A DNA stretch of 64,000 nucleotides from RSA9 sp036381195. Its GTDB lineage: Bacteria > Gemmatimonadota > Gemmatimonadetes > Longimicrobiales > RSA9. A program made the translations under genes and the position numbers. Each line of letters begins with the position of its first letter. The first letter of the stretch is position 1. Of the stretch, positions 8,427-19,332 are shown one piece after another. The notes below the pieces were generated by a model. The model saw only the letters and a program-made list of their open reading frames with translations. It did no database searches and had not been told where the DNA came from. The stretch covers positions 4,577-68,576 of the forward strand of contig DASVDH010000081.1 in NCBI GenBank assembly GCA_036381195.1, written 5' to 3'.

Positions 8427-9756
8427 CGGCGGAAGCTGCGGCGTGTGGCGCGCCTCGGCCGGGCCCCCCGGCAACATGGTGCTGCGATTCCCGGGGCGAT
8501 GCCATGGCCGGATCGGCCGGGCGATAGGGCAGGGTGATGGTGACGCGCGTGCCGCCGCGGTCCGTGCGGTTCGCGATCGTCAGCGACGCCGCCTCGCCGT
8601 AGAGGCATCGCAGCCGCGCCTCCGTGGTCGAGAGCCCGACGCCGGCGCGCAACGCGTCCTCCGGCGTGCAATCGAGGCCCGGGCCGTCGTCGAGCACCTC
8701 GATGCGCAGCACCGGGCCGTTTGCGGTTCTTCCCTCGCCCTCGCCCTCGCCCCGGCCCGGGCCAGGCACCGCCGCAGGGCCGGCAGCCGCGGACCCGTCT
8801 GCCCCGACCACGCGCGCCGTGACCACCACCTCGCCCCGGCCCGGCCGCTCCGCGACCCCGTGCGCGATCGCGTTCTCGACGAGCGGCTGGAGCAGGAGGA
8901 CGGGGATGCGGGCGGCGCGCGCGTCGTCGTCCACCTCGACGCGCGTGCACAGCCGTTCGCCGTGCCGCACACGCATGATCTCGAGGTAGATCCCCAGCAG
9001 TTCGAGCTCGCCCGCGAGCGTCGTCTCCTGCTCGGGCCCCGCGTCCAGCGCGGCGCGCAGCAGGTCGGAGAGGCGCGAGATCATGCGGTCCGCAGCCTCG
9101 ATGTCGCGGTACATCTCGGACGAGATCGCGTTCAGCGTGTTGAACAGGAAGTGCGGGTGCAGCCGCTCGCGCAGGTTGGCGAGCTGCGCGCGGCCCAGCT
9201 CGGCCTCGAGGCGCGCCGCGCGGATCTCGCGGTCCTTGAGCCCGCGGTACCAGAGGAACCCGTGCACCAGCCCGACGAACGTCGCGTAGTAGATGACCTG
9301 GTTCGCCGTCTCCATGGGGATGCGGAGCACCATCGAGCCGTAGTCGTACGCGCCGAGCCCGAACAGCGGGTAGAGCGTCGTACGGCTGACCGCGTTCCAG
9401 ATGGTGTGCGCGACGGACACGGCGGCCGCGAGCGCGAGATACAGCGGCAGCCGCCGCAGCCAGCGCTCGCGCGTGAGCGGGAAGCGGGTGAGCGCCGGGA
9501 TCGTCGCGCAGAAGAGCAGCGCGCCGCCCCACGCGGCCGTCAGCTCGTCGATGAGCGGCGGCAGCGCCTGCGCGCTCCCGCGCGCGATCACCATCTCGAG
9601 GTACTTGTAGGCGAAGCGCAGCAGCCCGACGGCGGTCGAGCCGGCGAGGATCACCAGAGCCCAGAAGCGGTGGGTCGAGCGCGGGGCGCGGTCACGCGGT
9701 GTGCCCACGCTCAGCTCCGCGGCGTCCGCTGACGGATTCGCGTCGTCCGCATCCAC
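8419..9756 (-). CDS. LytS/YehU-type membrane sensor histidine kinase
   Basis: Autophosphorylating sensor for the LytTR regulator downstream. Chosen start is GTG at 9756, with GGGGAGG 4 nt upstream and 13 nt after the PQQ dehydrogenase stop. About four membrane helices fill residues 30-165 (for example FWALVILAGSTAVGLL and VIYYATFVGLVHGFLWY). The His_kinase (PF06580) box LHPHFLFNTLN follows, then a HATPase_c domain with VENAIAHG and DDGPGLD. The ATPase contains an inserted Ala/Pro/Gly-rich loop encoded by GC repeats near 8740-8800. No periplasmic sensor domain is visible, so the signal is probably sensed in the membrane. Forms a likely operon with the upstream dehydrogenase and downstream regulator. 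Confidence 0.93.
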   Translation of the reverse strand: MDADDANPSADAAELSVGTPRDRAPRSTHRFWALVILAGSTAVGLLRFAYKYLEMVIARGSAQALPPLIDELTAAWGGALLFCATIPALTRFPLTRERWLRRLPLYLALAAAVSVAHTIWNAVSRTTLYPLFGLGAYDYGSMVLRIPMETANQVIYYATFVGLVHGFLWYRGLKDREIRAARLEAELGRAQLANLRERLHPHFLFNTLNAISSEMYRDIEAADRMISRLSDLLRAALDAGPEQETTLAGELELLGIYLEIMRVRHGERLCTRVEVDDDARAARIPVLLLQPLVENAIAHGVAERPGRGEVVVTARVVGADGSAAAGPAAVPGPGRGEGEGEGRTANGPVLRIEVLDDGPGLDCTPEDALRAGVGLSTTEARLRCLYGEAASLTIANRTDRGGTRVTITLPYRPADPAMASPRESQHHVAGGPGRGAPHAAASADA

Positions 9757-9769
9757 GTTTCCTCCCCGC

Positions 9770-11776
9770 TCACGGCCGCCGCTCGCGCAACGCGAACGCG
9801 ACGACATGATCGCCGAGGTCCGTGCCCAGCGCGCCGTGCCCGCCGGCCGCGATCACCACGTACTGCTTCCCGTCCGGCCTCAGCCGGAACGTCATCGGCG
9901 TGGCCTGCCCGCCGGCCGGCAGCCGGCCCTTCCATAGCTCCTTGCCAGTCTCGATGTCGAACGCGCGCAGGTAGTCGTCCAGCGCCGCGGCGACGAAGAC
10001 GAGCCCGCTCGCGGTCACGAGCGGCCCGCCCATGTTGGGGACGCCGAGGCGCAGCGGCAACGGGACGGGCGCGAGGTCGCGGATCGTGCCGAGCGGGACC
10101 TGCCATGCCTTCTCGCCCGTTTCCATGTCCACGGCCACGAGCACGCCCCAGGGCGGCGGCGTGCAGGGAACGCCGAGCGGGCCCAGCAGCACAGGCTCGC
10201 GCTGGAGGCCGTAGGGCGTGCCGCGCTGCGGCGCGTACTCGCCCTCGCGCCGGTCGGGGCCGTGCAGCTCGCGCTCCCACTGCCCGCGCGGGACCAGGCG
10301 CGCGGCCGAGGCGAGCCGGTTCATGTTCAGCACGAGCAAGCGGCGGCCCGGGTCGTACGCCGCGCTGCCCCAGTTGGATCCGCCGGCGTACGACGGCACG
10401 ATCAGCGTGCCCTCGAAGCTCGGCGGCGTGAACGGCCCCTCGTAGCGGAGCGCCGCGAGCTTCTCGCGGCACGCGTTGCGGTCCCACGGCGTGAGCCCCC
10501 ACGCCGAGTCCGGCGTGAAGCGTTCGGGCAGGAGCGGCGCGGGGTGCGTGGGGAACGGCTGCGTCGGCGACGCGCGCTCGCCCGGCACGTCGCTCGCCGG
10601 GACGGCCCGCTCCTCGACCGGGAACAGCGGCTCGCCCGTCTCGCGGTCGAGCACGAAGACGTGCCCCATCTTGGTCGTCTGGATCACCGCGGGCACGAGC
10701 CGGCCGTCCAGCGGCACGTCCGCGAGCAGCGGCTGGGACGGCACGTCGTAGTCCCAGAGGTCGTGGTGCACCACCTGGAAGCTCCAGACGACCTCGCCCG
10801 TCGCCGCGCGCAGCGCGACGACCGAGTTCGCGTGGCGGTTGGAGCCCGGCCGCTCGCCGCCGTAGTAGTCCGGCGCGGCGCTGCCCGTCGGGACGAAGAC
10901 GAGCCCGCGCTCGGGGTCGGCGGAAAGCGGCGCCCACGCGTTGCCGCCGCCCGTCTTCGCCGCGGCCTCGGGCATCCATTCTTCCCACGCATCGGACGCG
11001 GGCGAGCGCGGGATCGGGTCCCACAGCCACAGGCGCTCGCCGGTGCGCGCATCGTAGCCGCGCACGATGCCGCGCTCGGCGTCGACGCGGCGGTTGTCGC
11101 CGATGGCGGAGCCGGTGACGAGGACGCCGTCCACGACCACCGGCGGCGATGTCAGCACGTACTGCCCCTCATCGATCTCGCCCACATCGATCTTGAGGTC
11201 CACCTGCCCGCTCTCGCCGAACTCCGCGCACGGGCGGCCGGTGTCTGCATCGAGCGCGACGATGCGCGCGTCCAGCACGGGCAGGAAGATGCGCGCGGCG
11301 CACGGCGCGTCCGGTGCGGCCTTCGGATCCGCCCACGCGGTCACGCCGCGCGAGGTCAGGTGCTCGGCGTAGCGGACGGTGAGGTCGAGGCCCGGGTCGT
11401 ACGTCCATTTTTCCTCGCTCGTCTCCGGATCGAGCGCGACGACGCGGCTGAACGCGGTGCTGAGGTAGAGCGTGCCGCGGAACAGGATCGGCGTCGTCTG
11501 GAACGCGCTCTTCCGGGGGTAGGCGGAGCCGTCCGAGACGTCGCCCGTGCGGTACGTCCATGCGACCTCGAGCGCGTGCACGTTCTCCGGCGTGATCTGC
11601 GTGAGCGGCGAGTAGCGGGTGCCGCCGGCATCGCCGCCGTACGCGTCCCAGCCGGCGACCGGGCCGGTGAGGTCGAGCGTGACGGCGCGCGGGCTGCGGG
11701 CCGCGAGCCCGAGAAGGACGGGGATCGCGATGGCGGCGCTCACGACGAGCAGGGTCATGCGCGCGCGGCTGGTCAT
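9770..11776 (-). CDS. PQQ-dependent (quinoprotein) sugar/alcohol dehydrogenase, membrane-anchored
   Basis: Periplasmic quinoprotein that oxidises a sugar or alcohol and passes electrons to the respiratory chain. ATG at 11776 with GGAG 8 nt upstream; one N-terminal membrane anchor (TLLVVSAAIAIPVLLG). An eight-bladed propeller follows: DAYGGDAGGTRYSPL opening strand, repeated Trp-containing blades, DVPSQPLLADVPLDG, TKMGHVFVLDRETG, and LTPWDRNACREKLAALRYEG with FTPPS as in membrane glucose dehydrogenases. It has one anchor instead of the five helices of E. coli Gcd. No pqq biosynthesis gene is in the window. The kinase/regulator pair follows 13 nt downstream. Exact substrate cannot be told. Confidence 0.9.
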   Translation of the reverse strand: MTSRARMTLLVVSAAIAIPVLLGLAARSPRAVTLDLTGPVAGWDAYGGDAGGTRYSPLTQITPENVHALEVAWTYRTGDVSDGSAYPRKSAFQTTPILFRGTLYLSTAFSRVVALDPETSEEKWTYDPGLDLTVRYAEHLTSRGVTAWADPKAAPDAPCAARIFLPVLDARIVALDADTGRPCAEFGESGQVDLKIDVGEIDEGQYVLTSPPVVVDGVLVTGSAIGDNRRVDAERGIVRGYDARTGERLWLWDPIPRSPASDAWEEWMPEAAAKTGGGNAWAPLSADPERGLVFVPTGSAAPDYYGGERPGSNRHANSVVALRAATGEVVWSFQVVHHDLWDYDVPSQPLLADVPLDGRLVPAVIQTTKMGHVFVLDRETGEPLFPVEERAVPASDVPGERASPTQPFPTHPAPLLPERFTPDSAWGLTPWDRNACREKLAALRYEGPFTPPSFEGTLIVPSYAGGSNWGSAAYDPGRRLLVLNMNRLASAARLVPRGQWERELHGPDRREGEYAPQRGTPYGLQREPVLLGPLGVPCTPPPWGVLVAVDMETGEKAWQVPLGTIRDLAPVPLPLRLGVPNMGGPLVTASGLVFVAAALDDYLRAFDIETGKELWKGRLPAGGQATPMTFRLRPDGKQYVVIAAGGHGALGTDLGDHVVAFALRERRP

Positions 11777-12167
11777 GGATCGTCTCCGGATCGCGGGCTC
11801 GTGGGCTGCACGTGTCCGAAGTTGGGCGGCGCGGCGGCGTGCGGCAACGCTCGGGGGGCGAGCGGGCCCGGGATCGGGGTGGGCGGGAGGCGCCCCGGGC
11901 CGGGCCGTGACAGGCAACGCCGCTCTTGCGCGCCGCTCCGCCGCCTTTCATGATCGGTGATCTTCCCCGACCGAACGAACACGAGCTGGAAGGAACGCCG
12001 CGTGGATGCCCACGCCTCCGGCGCTCTGGGACACCGTCATCGCGATCGTGGCGAGAAACAGCGCCGCAGCCGGGCCGCGCGGAGCGGGAGCGCACGGCGC
12101 TGCGCGGGGTACGCTTCGGGTCGGGTGCAGAGCGGCCCATCCAGCCGCTCGCCTGGGAAGGAGGAAC
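11777..12167. other. intergenic region between divergent PQQ dehydrogenase and antiporter operon
   Basis: 391 bases without a supported gene, presumably holding both promoters. An 82-codon open frame from ATG 12006 runs in frame into the small ORF at 12168 but has no convincing ribosome site. No clear -35/-10 pair, operator or strong hairpin was recognised. Confidence 0.4.
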
Positions 12168-12254
12168 GTGCAGAACGTCACACCACGCTTCGACGTTGAT
12201 CTGGAATCGGCGGCGCGCGCGGGACCGCGCCGGCCGGCCGGAGGCGCCGCGTGA
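12168..12254 (+). CDS. possible 28-codon small ORF coupled to the antiporters
   Basis: A GTG at 12168 is preceded by a near-perfect ribosome binding site (GGAAGGAGGAAC, 4-5 nt spacing). The frame runs 28 codons and its TGA overlaps the GTG start of the antiporter by four bases (GTGA), the classic arrangement for translational coupling. The peptide begins (M)QNVTPRFDVDLESAARAGP and is polar, Arg/Ala/Pro-rich, with no membrane helix and no family recognised. It could be a leader peptide, a small accessory protein or a chance frame. The in-frame ATG at 12006 would give 82 residues. Confidence 0.35.
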   Translation: MQNVTPRFDVDLESAARAGPRRPAGGAA

Positions 12255-13492
12255 GCGCGGGGCTCGTCCTGATCCTGGTGGTCGTGGGCGCCTACGTCGC
12301 TGCGCACCTGGCCTCCGAATGGCTGGCGCGGCGGTACCTGATCGTCTCGGGCGCCGAGTACCTGCTGCTGGGCGTCCTGCTCGGCCCGCAGGTCTCCGGC
12401 ATGATCACGGCCACGACAGTCGGCGACTTCGCGCCGTTCATGACGCTCGCGTTCGGCTGGATCGGCGCGCTGGTCGGCGCGCAGTTCCGGCTGCCGGAGC
12501 TGATGCGCATCCCGCGCGTGATGTACCGCGTCGCGTGGCTGGAGGCGGTGTTCTCGCTCGCTGGTGTGGCCGGCATCATGGCGGCGGCGCTGGTCTGGTG
12601 GTTCGGGCTCGAGCCCGCCGCGGTGGCCCGGCCGGCGATCGTGCTGGGCGCGATCGCGGTGGCGTCCGCGCCGGCGGGCATCGCGCTGACGTCGCGCAGC
12701 ATGGGGCAGTCCGGCCCGATGATCCGGCAGCTCTCGGTGGCCACGGCGATCGATGCCGTGGTCGCGATCACGGCGTTCGGGCTGCTGCTCGCGATCACGC
12801 ACACCGAGCCGCAGTCGGCCATCCGCCCGCCCACGGCGACGGAGTGGGTCGTCGTCTCGATCGCGGTGGGGTTGCTGGGCGGGATCCTGTTCCACCTGTT
12901 CCTCGGCCCCGAGCGCAAGGTCGACCGCCTGTTCATCGCGCTGGCCGGCGCGCTGATCCTCACCAGCGGCGCGGCGGCGTACATGCGCCTCTCGCCGCTG
13001 CTGCCGGCGATGCTGGTGGGCGCGGTGCTGGTGAACACGTCGCACAGCAGCGTCGAGATCCGCCAGGTCCTCGCCCGGGTCGAGCGGCCGCTGTACTTCG
13101 TGCTACTGATCTTCGCGGGCGCGGCGTGGCAGCCGGGCGGCCCCGGCTGGCTCGTGCCGGTGGCGGCGCTGGTCCTGGCGCGCACGGTGGTGAAGCTCGG
13201 CGCGGCCCGGCTCGCCGCCCGCTGGGCCGGCGTGCTGCCCGCGCTGGGCCCGTCCTGGGGGATGGGGTTGCTCGGCCACGGCGGCCTCGCCATCGCGATC
13301 GCGCTGAACTACCACCTGCACGAGGGCTCGGCACTCAGCAACGTCGTGTTCACCGCCGCGATCGTCTCGGTGTTCCTGAGCGACGTCTTCTCGGCGAGGG
13401 TCGTGCGTTCCCTCGTGCGCGCGTACGGTGACCGCGTCCGCGACGCGGCGCGCCGGCTCGCGCAGCCGAGAACGGGGCAGGGGGCCGCATGA
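12251..13492 (+). CDS. cation:proton antiporter (CPA2/Kef-like), first of two
   Basis: Inner-membrane monovalent cation/proton exchanger, 413 residues, about 11-12 membrane helices and no cytoplasmic regulatory domain. GTG start with GGAGG 8 nt upstream. Recognisable Na_H_Exchanger features: YLLLGVLLGPQVSG in the second helix region, AIVLGAIAVASAPAG and the ATAIDAVVAITAFG segment with a membrane-buried Asp that is the usual ion/proton carboxylate. The TrkA-N (RCK) domain of KefB/KefC is absent. It overlaps the next antiporter gene by 4 nt (ATGA), so the two may be co-translated and perhaps assemble together. Ion specificity (Na or K) is not readable from sequence. Confidence 0.85.
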   Translation: MSAGLVLILVVVGAYVAAHLASEWLARRYLIVSGAEYLLLGVLLGPQVSGMITATTVGDFAPFMTLAFGWIGALVGAQFRLPELMRIPRVMYRVAWLEAVFSLAGVAGIMAAALVWWFGLEPAAVARPAIVLGAIAVASAPAGIALTSRSMGQSGPMIRQLSVATAIDAVVAITAFGLLLAITHTEPQSAIRPPTATEWVVVSIAVGLLGGILFHLFLGPERKVDRLFIALAGALILTSGAAAYMRLSPLLPAMLVGAVLVNTSHSSVEIRQVLARVERPLYFVLLIFAGAAWQPGGPGWLVPVAALVLARTVVKLGAARLAARWAGVLPALGPSWGMGLLGHGGLAIAIALNYHLHEGSALSNVVFTAAIVSVFLSDVFSARVVRSLVRAYGDRVRDAARRLAQPRTGQGAA

Positions 13493-14823
13493 GGCGCATC
13501 GTCATCCTGCTGCTGCTGTTCGGTGGGATGCGGCTGATCCTGCCGCTCGGCTCCGAGGGCCAGGGCTCGCAGGCGCTGCTGCCGTTCGGCTTCCTGATCC
13601 TGGCCGCCTACACCGTCGGCGAGATCGCGGCCGCGATCCGGCTGCCCAAGATCGTCGGATACATGGCCGGCGGGGTGCTGTTCGGGCCGCACGTGCTCGG
13701 CGCGATCAGCCTGGACGGGACGACGCGCCTCGCACCGGTCAGCCAGCTCGCGATTGCGTTGATCGCGTTCCTCGCTGGCGCAGAGCTACACTGGAGCGAG
13801 CTGCGCGAGCGCGGCAGCGCCCTGCTCAAAATGCTCACGGCAGAGCTCGGCCTCACGTTCGCCGTGCTCGTCGGGCTGATCTACGCGCTGCACGGCATGA
13901 TCCCGCCTCTGGCGGGCGCGCCGCCGGCCGAGGCGCTCGCGTTCGCGCTGCTCTTCGCGGCGATGGCCGTCGTCCACTCGCCCGCCGTGACCATGGCACT
14001 GCTCACGGAGACGGGCGCGCGCGGGCCCGTGGCGCGGACGACGCTCGGCATCGTGCTGCTCGCCGACGTCGCCGTCGTCCTGCTCTTCAGCGCGACGCTC
14101 GCGGTCGCGCGTGGCCTCGCGCCGCCCGAGGGCGCGGGCACCGTCGTCGGCGTGGGGACGGTGCTGTGGGAGATCGGCGGCGCGCTGGTCGTGGGTGCGC
14201 TGCTGGGCGGCGCCGTCGCGCTGTATCTGCGCTACGTCGGCCGCGAGCTGATCCTGTTCGCCGTGCTGCTCGCGTTCTTCGGGCTCGAGATCGCGCGCCT
14301 CGCGCACGTCGAGGTGCTGCTCACGCTGCTGACCGCCGGCTTCGTCGCGGAGAATACGTCGTCACGCGGCGAGGAGCTGCGCCACGCGATGGAGCGCTCG
14401 GCCGCGCCCATCTTCGTCGTCTTCTTCGCGCTCTCCGGCGCCGTCATCGACATCGCGGCCGTCGCGCCGCTGCTGCCCCTCGTCCTGCCCATCGCGCTGG
14501 TCCGCGCCGCCGGGTTCTGGGCGGGGACCCGCGTCGGCGCGGCATGGGCCGGCGTATCCGGGCCGGAACGGAAGCTCGCGTGGATGGGGCTCGTCTCGCA
14601 GGCCGGCGTCGCCATCGGCCTCGCCGCCATCCTCGCCGAGGCGTACCCCGGCCGCGGAGTCTACCTCCAGGGCCTGCTGCTCGCGCTCATCGCCGTCAAC
14701 CAGATCGTCGGCCCGGTCCTGTTCCGGCGTGCACTGAGCAAGGGCGGCGAGCTGGCAACGGAGGAGAGCGCACCCGAGCCGGCAGCCGCGGCCGCCGCCG
14801 TCGCGGTCGAGGAGCCGGCCTGA
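13489..14823 (+). CDS. cation:proton antiporter (CPA2 family), second of two
   Basis: 444-residue membrane antiporter, ATG overlapping the previous stop as ATGA. Twelve or so helices; the family hallmark KIVGYMAGGVLFGPHVLG is clear near residues 45-62, with LIAFLAGAELHW and AMAVVHSPAVTMALL (a Ser/Pro variant of the discontinuous helix) and GIVLLADVAVVLLF carrying a buried Asp. The C-terminus is a short Glu/Ala tail rather than an RCK domain. It is clearly a paralogue, not a duplicate, of its partner, and lacks the cytoplasmic regulator of Kef channels. The pair could act as separate exchangers or a heteromer. Confidence 0.88.
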   Translation: MRRIVILLLLFGGMRLILPLGSEGQGSQALLPFGFLILAAYTVGEIAAAIRLPKIVGYMAGGVLFGPHVLGAISLDGTTRLAPVSQLAIALIAFLAGAELHWSELRERGSALLKMLTAELGLTFAVLVGLIYALHGMIPPLAGAPPAEALAFALLFAAMAVVHSPAVTMALLTETGARGPVARTTLGIVLLADVAVVLLFSATLAVARGLAPPEGAGTVVGVGTVLWEIGGALVVGALLGGAVALYLRYVGRELILFAVLLAFFGLEIARLAHVEVLLTLLTAGFVAENTSSRGEELRHAMERSAAPIFVVFFALSGAVIDIAAVAPLLPLVLPIALVRAAGFWAGTRVGAAWAGVSGPERKLAWMGLVSQAGVAIGLAAILAEAYPGRGVYLQGLLLALIAVNQIVGPVLFRRALSKGGELATEESAPEPAAAAAAVAVEEPA

Positions 14824-14826
14824 TCG

Positions 14827-14848
14827 GGCGGCCGCGAAGTCGGCCGCC
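14827..14848. terminator. candidate bidirectional terminator
   Basis: GGCGGCCG-(6 nt)-CGGCCGCC stem of 8 bp directly after the antiporter stop and before the convergent histidine kinase stop. No U-tract on either strand. Confidence 0.4.
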
Positions 14849-14882
14849 GCAGGAGCCCGCTGCGCCGGGCCGGGCGGCCGCC

Positions 14883-16082
14883 TCAGCTCAGGCCCGCTCG
14901 CCCCGGTTCCACGGCCGGCAGCCACAGCGTGAACGTGGATCCCACGCCCACCCGGCTCCGCATCGTGACCTCGCCGCCCAGCGCGCGCGCCAGCATGCGG
15001 CTCACGGCGAGGCCCAGGCCGAAGCCCGCCGCGTCCGATTCCAGGCGCGTGAACTCGTCGAAGATCCGCTCGTACTCCTCGTCCGGGATGCCCGGGCCGG
15101 TGTCCCAAACGTCCACCACGATCCACGGCCCCGGCCCCGGGCCATCCGCGCGCTCGCCGTGCAACACACGGATGCCCACCGCACCGCGCTCCGTGTACTT
15201 GAGCGCGTTCGACAGGAGGTTGCCGACGATCTGACGCACGCGCGCGGCGTCGGTCTCGATCGCCGGCAGCGTGTCCGGCAACTCCAATTGCAACTCGAGC
15301 CCCGCGTCGTCCGCCTGCTCGCGGTACCATTCCGCCACCTCCCGCAACGTGGCGCGCAGGTCCGCCGGCGCCCGGTGCACCGTGAGCCCGCCGGCTTCCG
15401 CCCGTGCCAGCATCAGCAGGTCGTCGAGCAGGCCGACCGCCGTATCGAGCAACCGCCGCGCCCGGGACAGGTAAAAGCGCTGGCCTTCCGTCAACGACCC
15501 CTGCACCCCCGCCATCACCAGCTCCACGTAGCCCAGCGCGGCCGACAGCGGATTGCGGACCTCGTGGCTGAACCCGCGCATCAGCTTCGACCGGCTCGCG
15601 ATCTGCCGCTCCGCCTCGCTGCGCCGCAGCTCTGCCGCCGCCCGCGCCGCCCGCTCCTGCTCCAGCGCCAGGTGCCCCTCGATCCCCAGGCGCCGCAGCT
15701 CCGTGACCTCCACCGCCGCGAGCGTCAGCCCGCCGATCCCGCCGCCCGCATCCCTCACCGGCTTCGCCGTCACGTCGAAGTACCGCACCTCGTCCAGCGC
15801 CGTCACCCGCACCTCCCGGCGCACCCCACGGCCGGATGCCAGCACCTCCGCCTTCAGCTCGATCAGCTCCGCCACGTCCGCGGGTGGCAGGATCTCGCTG
15901 TCGCTTCGCCCCAGGATCTGCTCGATCGTGAAGTTGCGCGGCGGATTGAGCACCCACACGTAGCGGTGATCGGCGTCGCACCCGGCCAGCGTGATCGACG
16001 AGCCCTCCAGCACCGCCTGCCACCAGTCATGCCCTCGCGGCGGCCCACGCCAGGAGCCGTCCGCCGCAGAGCCGCGGTCCAT
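14883..16082 (-). CDS. PAS-domain sensor histidine kinase (cytoplasmic)
   Basis: Signal-transducing kinase of 399 residues without membrane helices. ATG 16082 is chosen because AGAGGAGG lies 6 nt upstream; further in-frame ATGs give Arg-rich leaders. A PAS domain spans about residues 20-140 (WWQAVLEGSSITLAG, NFTIEQILGRSDSEILP) with a PAC-like end (YFDVTAKPVRD), then a short coiled coil (LALEQERAARAAAELRRSEAER), the HisKA box GFSHEVRNPLSAALGY, and HATPase_c with NLLSNALKYTERG, DTGPGIPDEEY and GFGLGLAVS. No response regulator is adjacent, so it is an orphan kinase. Opposite strand to the antiporters. Confidence 0.93.
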   Translation of the reverse strand: MDRGSAADGSWRGPPRGHDWWQAVLEGSSITLAGCDADHRYVWVLNPPRNFTIEQILGRSDSEILPPADVAELIELKAEVLASGRGVRREVRVTALDEVRYFDVTAKPVRDAGGGIGGLTLAAVEVTELRRLGIEGHLALEQERAARAAAELRRSEAERQIASRSKLMRGFSHEVRNPLSAALGYVELVMAGVQGSLTEGQRFYLSRARRLLDTAVGLLDDLLMLARAEAGGLTVHRAPADLRATLREVAEWYREQADDAGLELQLELPDTLPAIETDAARVRQIVGNLLSNALKYTERGAVGIRVLHGERADGPGPGPWIVVDVWDTGPGIPDEEYERIFDEFTRLESDAAGFGLGLAVSRMLARALGGEVTMRSRVGVGSTFTLWLPAVEPGRAGLS

Positions 16083-16322
16083 TCGGCCCTCCTCTGGACG
16101 ACGCGGTCCACCCACCCACCCCCGCCTTCTTTTGGACAAAGGGAGCCGGAAACCTACTGCGCGGCCGGGACGCTCGTCAAGCTGTTCGGAATAGTCTCTT
16201 CGGGTCGCCCGTCGGCGGCGAGATGAGAAGTGACCCGTTCTGCGTCGCCAGACAGGTAGGATGCCATGCCGATCGATTTTGTAAACATGTCTCGCCGCCA
16301 AGCTCGATTGCTTGCGTCACCG

Positions 16323-16342
16323 GGACGCCTCGGAAGGCGTCC
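16323..16342. repeat. perfect 8-bp inverted repeat with CGGA tetraloop
   Basis: GGACGCCT-CGGA-AGGCGTCC, a compact hairpin in the intergenic region 260 bases beyond the helicase stop. It has no adjacent T-run. Could be an mRNA-stabilising or REP-like element. Confidence 0.5.
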
Positions 16343-16348
16343 GCTGCG

Positions 16349-16455
16349 GCGGCAGGCGACGGGTCGCGTGACACGCGGCGGGTTGCACCGGACCCGCACT
16401 GCGCCGTCTACGGCGCCGCAGCGGCAGGCGACCGGTCGCCGTGGCGCGCGGCGGG
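16349..16455. repeat. imperfect direct repeat, 72-bp period
   Basis: GCGGCAGGCGAC followed by a GGTCGC core and GCGGCGGG occurs at 16349-16382 and again at 16421-16455. A weaker third echo (GACGCGGCGGGCGCGG) follows near 16475. The intervening sequence is not conserved. Confidence 0.45.
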
Positions 16456-16604
16456 CGCAGCCCGGCCCTCACCGTGCGACGCGGCGGGCGCGGCCCCGGC
16501 GCTTGCCGTTGCACCGGCGACGCCGCGCGCCTCGCGCCGCTGCGGCCTCCTGAAGCCGCATCCCGAGCCCCGGCCACGCCTCCCGGCCTGCGCTCGGGCG
16601 AGGG

Positions 16605-18935
<2,331 letters not shown>

Positions 18936-19138
18936 GCGCTCAGAGACCGAAGATCTGATTCCGGGGAGGGCGGCAAGATGGGGGTGCGGCCCGCGCGTGA
19001 CAAGGCGGGGTGGAGGTCAGCTCGGCGGCGGCGAGAGGGGTCAGGTCCTGGACTCCGGGCGACGATGGCGGTCATGACGAGAATCTGCGGGCCTCGCGGG
19101 ATCGTGCGTCGCCGTTATGGGGGCAGCTCGGGAGGGGC

Positions 19139-19304
19139 GGGCTGGATCTGCACGAAGACGGCCGCTGCGCGGGACGCGGGAGGCGCGCTGCGGCGTGGAG
19201 GGCGGCTCGCGAGAGTGGGTTGGATCCGCATTGCGTCGTATCCAGCGAAATGTGCTGCGCGCCCTCGTCCTCCCAGGCGGATCGGCAGGGTGGGTCGGAT
19301 CTGC
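19139..19304 (+). repeat. three spaced copies of a GGGYYGGATCYGC 13-mer
   Basis: GGGCTGGATCTGC at 19139, GGGTTGGATCCGC at 19217 and GGGTCGGATCTGC at 19292, spaced 78 and 75 bases. The spacers share GC-rich composition but no obvious alignment. Confidence 0.45.
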
Positions 19305-19332
19305 GCGATGGCGGATGGTCGGCGGCTACGCG

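Larger units (their letters stand above)
16083..16604. other. intergenic region, 522 bases, with hairpin and imperfect direct repeat
   Basis: Lies upstream of the PAS kinase and downstream of the helicase (both minus). The part near 16100-16300 is relatively A/T-rich for this genome and likely holds the kinase promoter. The part from 16323 carries a hairpin and a 72-bp-period direct repeat listed separately. No coding frame with family resemblance was found. Confidence 0.5.
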
